A stretch of DNA of 64,000 nucleotides from Cladobotryum mycophilum. Taxonomy: Eukaryota > Ascomycota > Sordariomycetes > Hypocreales > Hypocreaceae. Positions 47,105 through 56,679 of this stretch are shown one piece after another. The notes under the pieces are model-generated. The model saw nothing but the letters and a program-made list of their open reading frames with translations, was not told the DNA's origin and made no database searches. The stretch spans positions 3,348,001-3,412,000 of the forward strand of contig CM071591.1 in assembly GCA_036429605.1 (NCBI GenBank). Reading direction: 5' to 3'. Within the stretch, counting starts at the first letter, position 1; each line of letters begins with the position of its first letter. A program made the translations under genes and the position numbers.

Positions 47105-48112
47105 ATGCCTACCGCAAGAGAGGTCATAGAACAACATCCCACAAATGAGATCGAGACCCCTAACATAACATCATATACGAACAAGACCTGGGCTCAAGGA
47201 TTCAAGTCCATTACAAATTTCTGCAAGGGTACAAGGGTCGACCCAAATACCGGCATCTTCCATTCAAACTTCGACCACGCGCCGCATCCTCTGGACAACG
47301 ATGATGAGAAGCGTCTAAAGGAGCCTGCAGCATTCCCAAACCTGCGGTCCTGGCGGCTAGAAACCGAGGCTGATATTGAGCATTGGTGGCATACCGAAAT
47401 CTCAGATCCAGTGCTGTCAGCATGGGCTAAATATCCTCGGCTTCAACAGACCTGTCATACCCAACCCCTCAGCAACATAAGCATTGCGGAAAACATTGAT
47501 GCCACGTACGCCATGTACATGGGCAACCTTAGGGTACCAGTTGTCATTGGAGAGATAAAGCGTAATCTCATTGATCAGGATGTATGGCAGTCGGGAGCAT
47601 TGACCGAGGCACAGACCAAACTTGCACGAGAGCTTCGCGGGTAAACCAAGTCCTACCTATTTTCTTGTACGGGGAACGTAAATGGTTGACACTGTATCAG
47701 ATATGCGGTCAAATATGAATGCCCCCAGGTATTCTGCTGGGACGGCCGAACGCTGCTTCTATTGCAATTCCGGGCCCAGATGGCTTCGCAGATGCTGGCA
47801 GAGGATTGCCCGGTCGACTGTTGGGTTATTCCGATTAATAATAGCAACTGCACGTTCCGCTACGCCCTATATAGACTTCTAGCACAAGGTTTCAGAAGAT
47901 GCCAGACAATCAGCGCGCCACTGCCAACAGTAGCTGGGCTAACCGCAAGCGATCGTGAGTTTTATACAGGGAGGCCAATTTGGACTGTGTATGGCGTTCA
48001 TTCCCTCGACCATCCCCTTGGACACTTCCGCAGAGCTGATGCGGAATCTGGAGCTTTGGGGTGGAGGAACCACGACGGGGACGTGACGTGGGAAACTGAG
48101 GCATTGTGGTGA
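47105..48112 (+). CDS. Hypothetical protein with GEIK motif, possible PD-(D/E)XK-like fold
   Basis: Exons are 47105-47640 and 47701-48112, with a 60-nt intron (gtaaac/tcag). The join gives ELRGYAVKYECPQVFCWDGR and 315 residues. I do not recognise a named family with certainty. Around residue 150, VPVVIGEIKRNLI places Glu-x-Lys at the end of a hydrophobic strand. It is followed by a helix ending KLARELRGYA and a strand VFCWDGRTLLLLQF. That order resembles the core of PD-(D/E)XK nuclease-like proteins common in accessory regions of filamentous fungi. There is no signal peptide and no membrane span. It converges on the kinase-like gene downstream. If the nuclease resemblance is wrong, it remains an unassigned fungal-specific protein. 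Confidence 0.72.
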
Positions 48113-48381
48113 CATGACTGGCGTTGTGCAATGGTGCTAGACATATCGCATGTCCTTTTTGCTTGAAAACTGCTCGTATTGCTAGATGTTCTCCGAGTCG
48201 TGAAATCTGTCGCAATCTACCCGGCGTTTCTCATATTGCTCGAGTCCTTCCAATATTATTACTGCCTACTTGGTACATTCCAGAGTATTTTGACTTGGTA
48301 CTTGTGTGTGAAACACCCCAATAGCTTTTTCCAATAGCTTTTTCCAATAGCTTTTTCCATCAAGGAAATGCTTGACTTTGT
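48113..48381. other. Convergent intergenic spacer with 13-base tandem repeat
   Basis: Three perfect copies of AATAGCTTTTTCC occupy 48320-48332, 48333-48345 and 48346-48358, between the stop codons of two convergent genes. Confidence 0.85.
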
Positions 48382-49294
48382 TTATGCCGCCTCTAAGTTA
48401 CCACGTTTCCATTCCCTGAGTTGTGCATCACGGTATTTCCTGGCTATTTCACTGATACTCAGTTTCATGAAAAGTGTCTTCCTTTCCTCGGCCAAGTCAA
48501 ACTCGGCCATCTCAAAATCCAAGGCCATCATCCTGCCGTCTACCAATTGGAAGTTGCCCAACTGTGTGTCACCTTGGTGAATACCATAAGGATGAATTTC
48601 GCGGTGGCAGGTTTGCAAAAGATCTCTGAGCTCTTCGAAATCAAGCAGCAGCCCTTTGGGATCAAAAAGAGACGCCCCACCGATATCCTGGAGAATAATG
48701 GACCTTGCACCCTCATAACGAGTTAAGCCGTAGAATCTAGGGACCGTGATGCCTTGAATTGGTCTGAGAAGGTTGTAGGCCTTGACTTCCTTATCAAAGA
48801 GCTCCTCTTGATCTTGCTTCTGAGTTTTTAGAATAATATTTGGTGGGAGAAACCATTCAGGGAAGATTCCTTTGATCCATGAGTCAACTAAAAGCGGAAG
48901 GAGGCTTGTTAGCCAGTTGAGAAAGTCCTGGATCCTTGACGGATGGATACGTAGCCGCCGGACGAGGGGGAAGTGCCAGTGCACAATCGTCCCGGTGGCC
49001 GTTATGACACGAGTTCGAAACCGAAAGCTCTAGCCCGAGTGTGAGTGATGATGTTTTTCTTTTCTTTTTTAAGACGACGAGCCATGGTGTGGGAGATGGC
49101 AATGGCTGAAAAAGGTTCATACATACCACTGTCTCCTGACGAAGATGAGGGTATTCAGATGTGATGGTCTTTGCGAGGCGGAAGCGCTCAGGCTCGCCAG
49201 GTTTTCCATATGGGCGTCTAATTTGGAACGGGTTTTCATCAACGGGTGGGGGCGCACTCATGGGCGCACCAATACCATCAAAGTTCCAATTCAT
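48382..49294 (-). CDS. Kinase-like (APH/protein-kinase fold) fungal protein
   Basis: Exons in minus order are 49294-49127 and 49029-48382, with a 97-nt intron (gtatgt/ctag, phase 0). The predicted protein is 271 residues. The N-terminal lobe is short (FRTRVITATGTIVHWHFPLV, then a conserved NIILKTQ strand that may carry the Lys, and ELFDKEVKAYNLLRPIQG with a helix-C-like Glu). The C-lobe has a catalytic-loop variant IHQGDTQLGNF (Asp...Asn) and a metal-loop variant LDFEMAEF (Asp-Phe-Glu in place of DFG). That pattern is typical of fungal aminoglycoside-phosphotransferase-like/kinase-like families. The substrate is unknown. It diverges from the MDJ1-type gene and converges on the GEIK protein gene. 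Confidence 0.78.
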
Positions 49295-49849
49295 TTTCTT
49301 CTTCTTTCTTTTCTAATTCTGTCTCTAAAGAGCTTGTGAATAGATGCGATGGAAGTTGTGAGTAAGGATTTGGCGCGGAACCCCTGAAAAGTCCCCCTTT
49401 GCTAATGACGTAGGCCCCTGCGGATTCTTCCGTAGTTACGTCCAACGCTTGGCGACCTGCGGTTTCACAAAGAGCCCATGGTAGCCGTGTGGGGTATCTA
49501 TTGGTGTAAGATCATACATAACGCTTCTTATTGTGAAGATTCATTGCTTATAAGGGAGATTTGATGCCATAGGAGGCAATGAATAATTCTTTGAGGCTGT
49601 TTAGAGGATGTATGTACGGGTTCACGGTACCTTCTAGTAGGTACTACGGCTATCGTTTGCCGCCATCGGCCTAATTCGGATTATGACGGCATTGTAGCCT
49701 GAGGCCGTTCACTCCACATTCTGTACTGGCGAAAAAAAAGTTTTGAATTGTGAAACATCGACAACCCAAAGGAATCGCGGGGACGAATCTCTGTAAAATT
49801 AACACCAAGACGCTTATTTTATCGTTTAAATGATTGGATACAGTCAATA
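49295..49849. promoter_or_regulatory. Divergent promoter, kinase-like gene / mitochondrial DnaJ gene
   Basis: A 555-base spacer. No clear TATA box or heat-shock element (nGAAn arrays) was recognised by eye. Confidence 0.35.
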
Positions 49850-51553
49850 ATGAATTCGAATTTACTCTTAAAGGCTGCGGGCCCTGTGAGGGTGCTCGCC
49901 CAGGGCCAACTTTCTGGCAGACCAAAGCTTCAACAATGCTTGCGCAAAGGTGCACAACTTCATACTGCCTCATATCGCAGGGGCTCTCACGATAGACCTA
50001 CCACTCGCAAGGATCAAAGCAGTCCATCGCAAAAAAGGGTAAGTAAAAACAAAAAGGGACTTCAAGCTATACGACTCAAAATTCTAACGCCGCGGTAGAC
50101 GTTCCACAGCACAAACTCTCTTTCGCAACAAGACCCATATAAGGCGCTTGGTGTAAACAAAAGCGCATCGGCTGCCGAGATCAAGAAGGCATACTACGGC
50201 CTAGCCAAGAAATACCATCCCGATACGAACAAAGATGATACCGCTAAAGACAAATTCGGCGAAATCCAATCCGCCTACGAGATCTTGTCCGACCCGAAGA
50301 AGAAGGAACAGTACGATCAATTCGGCACTGCCGGCTTCGATCCCAGTGGTGCACCCGGTGGCGACCCCTTCGCCGGCGCGGGCCATCCTTTCGGAGGCTT
50401 TGGAGGTCAAGGTGGCTTCGGTGGAGGCATCAATTTCGAGGACCTTTTCTCGGCCTTCACAGGACAGCAAGGATTCGGTGGTGGTCAACGGAGTAGGCGA
50501 TCAAACCCTTTCCAGCAAGAGATTCTCGTGGGCGAAAACATTGAAGTCCAAACCAACATCACCTTTATGGAAGCGGCCAAGGGTACGGCCAAGACGATTA
50601 CCATTACACCATTGGTATCTTGCGACCCTTGCTCAGGGAGCGGATTGAAACCAGGTACACAACGGACCTCTTGCAAGAGTTGTAACGGAACTGGAACTCG
50701 TGTGCACTTCATGCAGGGTGGTTTTCAGATGGCATCTACCTGTGGGACTTGCGAGGGTACTGGCGCTACTATTCCAAAGGGCTCTGAATGCAAATTGTGC
50801 TCTGGAAATGGTGTAGTACGCGAGAGAAGGACTATATCTGTCGACATTCCCGCTGGCATTGAAGATGGCATGCGACTCAGAGTTGATGCTGCTGGCGATG
50901 CGCCTGTTACCGGACGATCCGCTGATCCCAACGCCAGAGCCCAGCGCGGTGACCTCTATGTCTTCGTTCGCGTCGCCAAGGACCCCAAATTCACACGAGA
51001 GGGTTCCAACATTCTCTACACTGCCAATATCCCCCTGACTACCGCCCTCCTCGGCGGACAGGCATCAATTCCCACCTTGGATGGATCAGTCAACGTCAAG
51101 ATCGCCACTGGCACCAACACAGGAGACAAGATCACACTGTCGGGAATGGGCATGAAGCGACTCGGCGCACGAAAAGGGGGCTCTGGCGATCTGAGGGTTG
51201 AATTTCGTGTCCAGATGCCCAAGTATCTGAGCGCCAACCAGCGAACGATTGTGGAGATGCTTGCCGATGAAATGGGCGATAAGACCGCCCGGAGAGTGAT
51301 GAACGTTGGATCGCAAACGTAAGGACAATACCTACAATAGTAATGGATCAATTGTTTGACTGACGCAACGCGCAGCTCCCAATCCAACAGTCCCGATTCG
51401 CACAAGGACGAGGGCTTTCTAAAGTCAATGTGGCACAACTTGACCAACCATCCGGCCCACCAAGGAGGCGCCGAGGGCTCAAGCCAAACGGACACAAAGT
51501 CTGAACAGAAGAATGACGACAACAAGAAGAACTCGGACTCCGCTTCTAGCTGA
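49850..51553 (+). CDS. MDJ1: Mitochondrial DnaJ (Hsp40) chaperone, MDJ1 type
   Basis: Exons are 49850-50038, 50099-51318 and 51376-51553. The introns are 60 and 57 nt, and the predicted protein is 528 residues. This is a class I J protein that stimulates the mitochondrial Hsp70 in matrix protein folding. The first about 70 residues are rich in Arg/Ser/Gln and lack acidic runs, like a matrix presequence. The J domain (about 75-140) has HPD at 103-105. A Gly/Phe-rich segment follows ([12 protein letters not shown]). The zinc domain has four C-x2-C-x-G-x-G repeats: [24 protein letters not shown] and CKLCSGNG. The C-terminal substrate-binding domain ([15 protein letters not shown]) comes before a Ser/Asn/Lys-rich tail encoded by the last exon. 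The start is the first ATG of the presequence exon. Confidence 0.95.
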
Positions 51554-52109
51554 GTTTCCTGCCGACCATGTATCATATTTGATGACGGGGTAAGTGAGGA
51601 GCGGACATTTGCATAGACGGATGGAAACTGCATTCCATGGTGTTTAAAAAAGGTCTTTGGTTTATTATGAAATGATGGCGTTGCTAGGATGGTTGGAGCC
51701 ATGGCCAAGCTCATGTAGATGGTCAAGCATGTGTATAATAATAGTGTGAATCAATGTGGGAGCATGCGACTCCCGTGCCCATCTCCTAAACAAATTTGCG
51801 ATTCTCTTGATTAGTCCACCCATTTGTAACACGACTCTTTTGTGCAAAAGATATAAAAAAAAGATGCCTGTTTAATAGCCCACCCCCTGACGATGGTTCA
51901 AGTGATAATGCAGATTGGGGGGTTCATGATGCAGCATATGCTACGTATCGTCTAGCTAGCATGGTCAGATCCCGAACACCCATCGAAATAACAAAACTCA
52001 CTGTCCAGTATTCCAGCTCAAACCCAGGAGCGACGGCTTCTATCGTTAAGTCATAATCGCCTTCACCAAGGTTGGTCTCAATCTCCCCTCCCCCGATCAA
52101 CCAATGGGC
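51554..52109. other. Convergent intergenic, 0.56 kb
   Basis: This spacer holds the 3' ends of the MDJ1-type and SPF31-type genes. AT-rich patches (TAATAATAGTG, AAAAAAAAGATG) would suit poly(A) regions. There are no other features. Confidence 0.5.
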
Positions 52110-52880
52110 TTAAGCTTCTTCTTTTTTCTTATCCGAGTCTCCGGATTTGCCCTTCTGGAACTCCCTCCAGCTATTAATCCGCACGTCCCGCGTGGCCTCC
52201 CAGTCCTGCTCGTGCTGCCTTTTGCGCTTGCGGTCCTCCAGCTCCTGGTCCTGCTTGCGCTGCTCGCGACCTTCCTCCTGCATCTGGGCTTTCACCTGCC
52301 TCCTGCGGCGGTGCTCATTGTCAACGAGCACTTCCCTAGTCTTCTCGCGCCACTTCTTGGCAAAGTCGTCGGTTTTGAGCTCGGGGCTGTCGACGGTCCA
52401 CTTGTTCTCCCGGATGAGGAGCATGCGAGCGTCGGCGATGGCTTCGTCGAGGCGTTCGCGGTGCTTCTCGTCCATGAGCTCAGTCTGGGCTTTCTTGAGG
52501 CGGTCAAAGGCATCGGGGGCGCGGGGGTTCTTCGTCTTGTCGGGATGGATGAGGAGGGACTTTTTGCGGTATGTGATTTTGATATCGGACTCCGGGACAC
52601 CGGGCTGCAGGTCTAATACAGCATATCTAGATGGATGGAGGTTAGAACAAAGGCCATGGCCATTGGTTTGCCTCGAGCACATGTTCTTTTTTTACTTACG
52701 CATCTAAACGGAAGGCTTTCAGAATTCGATCAATTTCTGCATCCTGGAGGGCGAGTTAGCTTTGGCCGACAAGGGCGAGGATGGGCGCTGCCCATGAAAA
52801 CCAACTTTGTCAAATTCTTTAGCTTCCAACTCGAGCGCGTCGAGAGCATCTTTATCTTCTTTTGTGCCTGAGTCTGCCAT
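52110..52880 (-). CDS. J-domain pre-mRNA splicing-associated protein (SPF31/DNAJC8 type)
   Basis: Exons in minus order are 52880-52806, 52743-52700 and 52626-52110. The introns are 62 and 73 nt, and the predicted protein is 211 residues. The short N-terminus (EAKEFDK, DAEIDRILKAFRLDA) leads straight into a J domain with HPD at 67-69 (LLIHPDKTKNPRAPDAFD). A long charged coiled-coil tail rich in Lys/Arg/Glu follows (AKKWREKTREVLVDNEHRRRR, cited in part). This order is characteristic of DNAJC8/Spf31, a nuclear spliceosome-associated protein. It differs from the MDJ1-type neighbour in lacking a presequence and zinc repeats. The gene shares a 349-base divergent promoter with DBP10, which suggests co-expression of RNA-processing functions. 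Confidence 0.92.
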
Positions 52881-53229
52881 TCTTTCTATGCTATTGAAAC
52901 GCAAATGCGATTTTGGTAGGAAGAAGGGGGAAAAGACGCTCTTCTAGAGTAAGATTGATGAGGTTGAAAGAAATCCAAGGTAGCTCTGGCGTGTCGCATG
53001 CCCGTTGGGGATCTCCAGTCCGAGTCGCACAAGCAAGAGAAGTGCCTGCCGCCCTGAGACGCTTACGGCGCAACGCCACCCCACTACGATAAGCGATAAG
53101 ATAAGCTAGTTCTAAAAATTTCCAGACAATCTCATCAGCCCAAAGAAAGAAAGAACGAACGATCGATAATGAAGCTTCATTCGAAAAAGGCTGTCCCAAG
53201 AATCCAGACAATTCCAACAGTCGCAAAAA
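52881..53229. promoter_or_regulatory. Divergent promoter, SPF31-type gene / DBP10
   Basis: Just 349 bases separate the two ATGs. It contains CG-rich sequence near 53030-53060 (GCAACGCCACCCC) and GATAAG repeats (CGATAAGCGATAAGATAAGC, 53087-53106). The tandem GATA-type hexamers are notable as a possible regulatory site. Confidence 0.5.
53087..53106. promoter_or_regulatory. Three closely spaced GATAAG sites
   Basis: Three GATAAG hexamers occur within 20 bases, inside the DBP10/SPF31 divergent promoter. GATAAG is the consensus bound by fungal GATA factors such as AreA/NIT2. Use here is inferred, not shown. Confidence 0.5.
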
Positions 53230-55964
53230 ATGCCTGGCCGCGCAGCTTCTCCGGCCGCCTCAGAGGCTGAGTTTGACATCGTCAGCTCATTGTACCCGGG
53301 CGACGAAGACAATGGGCACCGAGGCGGGACAAATGAGGAGGACCTCGACTTTGATGGCATTCTCAACGGTGCGGGAGAAGACGACGATGGCGATGAGGCG
53401 TTTATTGCTCTGCAGCAAGCGGCTTCGTATCGCAAGTCCTCTAATCTCAAAGGAAGGACGGTGAAGAAGGGTGGAGGTTTCCAGGCAATGGGTAAGAAAC
53501 GGAACGAAATCACCATGTTATGCCTGCTCAGCGCATACTAATCCACAGCGTAGGTCTTAATGCAAATCTCCTGAAAGCCATTGCTCGGAAAGGATTTTCG
53601 GTTCCCACGCCTATTCAGCGAAAGACTATCCCCATCGTTCTCGACAGAAAAGATGTCGTGGGCATGGCCAGGACCGGTTCCGGAAAGACGGCGGCATTCG
53701 TGATCCCCATGATCGAGCGACTGCGTGCTCGTAGCGCAAGATTCGGCAGCCGAGCGCTCATTCTCTCACCATCTCGAGAACTTGCCATCCAAACCCTCAC
53801 GGTCGTCAAGGAGTTTAGTCGAGGCACGGACCTGAAGTGCGTGCTGCTGGTTGGTGGTGATAGCTTGGAGGAGCAGTTTGGCTCCATGTCTGCCAACCCG
53901 GATATTGTGATTGCTACGCCCGGTCGATTTTTGCATCTAAAAGTTGAAATGGGTCTCGATCTTTCGTCCATCAAATATGTGGTGTTTGATGAGGCCGATC
54001 GACTCTTCGAAATGGGTTTCGCTACCCAGCTAACGGAAATTCTTCATGCTCTCCCACCATCAAGACAAACTCTTCTCTTTTCTGCCACACTTCCAGCGTC
54101 CTTGGTCGAGTTTGCTCGAGCAGGTCTTCAGGATCCCACTCTCATTCGACTTGACGCCGATACCAAGATATCCCCTGATTTGGAAAGCGCCTTCTTCAGT
54201 ACCAAGGGGGCCGAGAAGGAAGGCTCCTTGTTACATATCCTGCACGATGTTATCAAAGTGCCTATTGGTCCCCCTGAGGGTGTACAGCCAGATGATCAAA
54301 ACTCGAAAAAACGAAAGCGTTGGACCGATTCCCCTGGTGGAAAGCCGACGGAACACTCAACAATCATCTTTACAGCGACAAAACATCACGTTGAGTACTT
54401 GGCAAATCTACTAATGCAAGCTGGTTTCGCAACCTCATATGTCTATGGTTCTCTTGACCAGCTTGCTCGACGTATCCAAGTCGAGGATTTCCGGAGAGGC
54501 AAGACTAACCTTTTGGTCGTGACAGACGTTGCGGCCAGAGGTATTGATATTCCTGTTCTCGCCAATGTCATCAACTACGATTTCCCACCCCAGCCAAAGG
54601 TGTTTATCCATCGTGTTGGTCGAACAGCCCGTGCCGGTAAAAGGGGTTGGAGTTACAGTCTAGTCAGAGATACTGATGCTCCTTATCTTATTGATCTACA
54701 GCTCTTCCTCGGCAAGAGGCTAGTTCTCGGTCAAGAAGAGTCCGATGTATCATATTCCGATGATGTCGTCGTTGGAACCTTGAAACGTGACTCTGTTTCG
54801 ACTCACGTAGAATGGCTAAACAAGTTCCTCCGTGACAGCGAGGACGTCTCTGCCTTGAGACTGGTGTCCATCAAGGCAGAGAAGCTCTATATGAAGACTC
54901 GAAATTCGGCCGCGATCCAAAGTGCTAAGCGTGCTCGAGAGGTTGTGGCTTCAAAACAGTGGATGCAGCTGCATCCGTTGTTTGGCAAAGATGTGGATGG
55001 AGCAGAGGAGGCAAGAACTGCCATGCTAGCACGCATCAGTGGCTTCAGACCGCAAGAGACAATATTCGAGGTCGGCCGCACTGACAAGAAGGGTGGGAGT
55101 GAGGCGGCAGAGGTAATGAAACAGCTACGCAAGAGAATTACACCGAAAAACAGGCAAGTCAAGGTCGTGGAGGAGGAAATCGACGAAGATCACTTTGGTG
55201 GAGCTCAGGATGATGACGATGATGTTGACATGACCGGAGACCTGGACGCCGATAATGGTCTTGGGGACGACGATTTGGAAGTTACGGTTACAAACACGGG
55301 TAAATCCAACAAGGGACGGACAGACTGGCGCGACGAGGAAATCTTCATGTCCTACACGCCACGAACAATCAATGCCGCCGAAGAGCGTGGCTACGGTGTC
55401 AAATCCGGCGGCGAAAAGGCCAGCTTCGTCGAAGCCGCGCGGGACGCCACCATGGACCTCACAAACGACGACACAGCCAAGGCCTTTGGCGCGCCCTCCC
55501 GCCCCAAGATGCGCTGGGACAAGAAATCCAAGAAATACGTCGCCACCCAGAACGACGAGGACGGCTCCAAGGGCACCCGCCTCATCGTCGGCGAATCTGG
55601 CGTCAAGATCGCCGCGACCTTCCAGTCCGGCCGCTTCGACAGGTGGAAGAAGGCCAACCGCGTCAGCCGCCTGCCCCACGTCGGCGAGGCAGTCAGGCCA
55701 GGCAGCGGGAACCACCACCAGGTGCCTCAGGGAGTGCGCTACAAGCACAACAAGGAGACGGCGCCCAAGGAGGCGGACAAGTACAGGGACGATTTCCATA
55801 CACGCAAGAAGAGGGTCAACGAGGCGAGAGAAAAGAGGGTCGGAAGATTCAGGGATGGCATGGGTAATAAAAAGGAGATCAAGGGCGTGGAGGATATTAA
55901 GAGGGACAGGAGGGAGAAGGAGCAGAAAAGGCTCAAGACGGGGAGACCGTCCAAGAAAAGGTAG
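53230..55964 (+). CDS. DBP10: ATP-dependent DEAD-box RNA helicase Dbp10
   Basis: Exons are 53230-53491 and 53554-55964, with a 62-nt intron (gtaaga/gtag). The predicted protein is 890 residues. In yeast Dbp10 acts in the nucleolus on large-subunit pre-rRNA. An acidic N-terminus precedes the Q motif ([14 protein letters not shown]). The helicase core has ARTGSGKT at 126-133, [17 protein letters not shown] at 233-236, [13 protein letters not shown] and [13 protein letters not shown]. The Dbp10-specific C-terminal region ([20 protein letters not shown]) follows, then an acidic patch and the basic tail with GRFRDG and KKxxKRLK-type ends. The frame is unbroken over the full length. The ATG lies 87 codons before the splice and fits the usual N-terminus. 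Confidence 0.97.
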
Positions 55965-56679
55965 GTGTGAACGTGGGGGAGAGGATGGAAATTATAATAG
56001 CGATGATTATATCAACATTTCGTTTACTTCAGATGATGTTGAACCTATCAACAGATTTGTCCCAAACATGGCCCCCTTACTCTTTTCACTCAGTTTCGAA
56101 ATATAAATCGAGGCGAAAATCAGAAACATTGTATTGAAGCTGTCGTATTGAAGCCAGCGTATTGAAGCTCTCCTATGAGATTGTATTCTATTCGAATTCC
56201 GTGTACCCCCCATCCAAGCATCTGTGTTCAAGCCCCCGAAAGCCCGTTCAAACCCAATTAAATCAAAATCTCACACGCCCATCGTGTTCCCTATCATCCC
56301 TCCCAACGCCACGCTCTGATGTTGTAACAAGAAGACAAAAAGAAAAGGCTTCAACCTTGCTGCGTTTGACGCAAGATTGAGCCACGCTGACTTCGCTTGG
56401 TATGCCAGCAATCGTAAAGGGGAAAAGAAAAAAATAGAGTGGTAAGCAAGTTTCCTTTGAGAAAATTAAGATCCTCCAGATATTGCACTCTTGGGGGTAT
56501 CATTTGTTACTGTCGACAGAAACAAAATAATAAGTAGTGGTACAGTGTAGCAATTGAGTAGCAGTTTCTCGTATAAGAAAGGAAAATCGTAAAAGTCGTT
56601 AGTGGATGTTATCCGAGGGTATATCCGACGCTGAGACAATAATAAAAGGAAAAGAAATAATGTGTGAAGGGTTTATCGC
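55965..56679. other. Convergent intergenic, 0.71 kb
   Basis: This spacer lies between DBP10 and the FNIP-like gene. It contains a 14-base imperfect triple repeat (listed separately) and A/T-rich stretches. I see nothing coding. Confidence 0.5.
56131..56172. repeat. Imperfect 14-base tandem repeat, three copies
   Basis: GTATTGAAGCTGTC, GTATTGAAGCCAGC and GTATTGAAGCTCTC follow one another directly downstream of DBP10, sharing the first ten bases. Confidence 0.8.
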
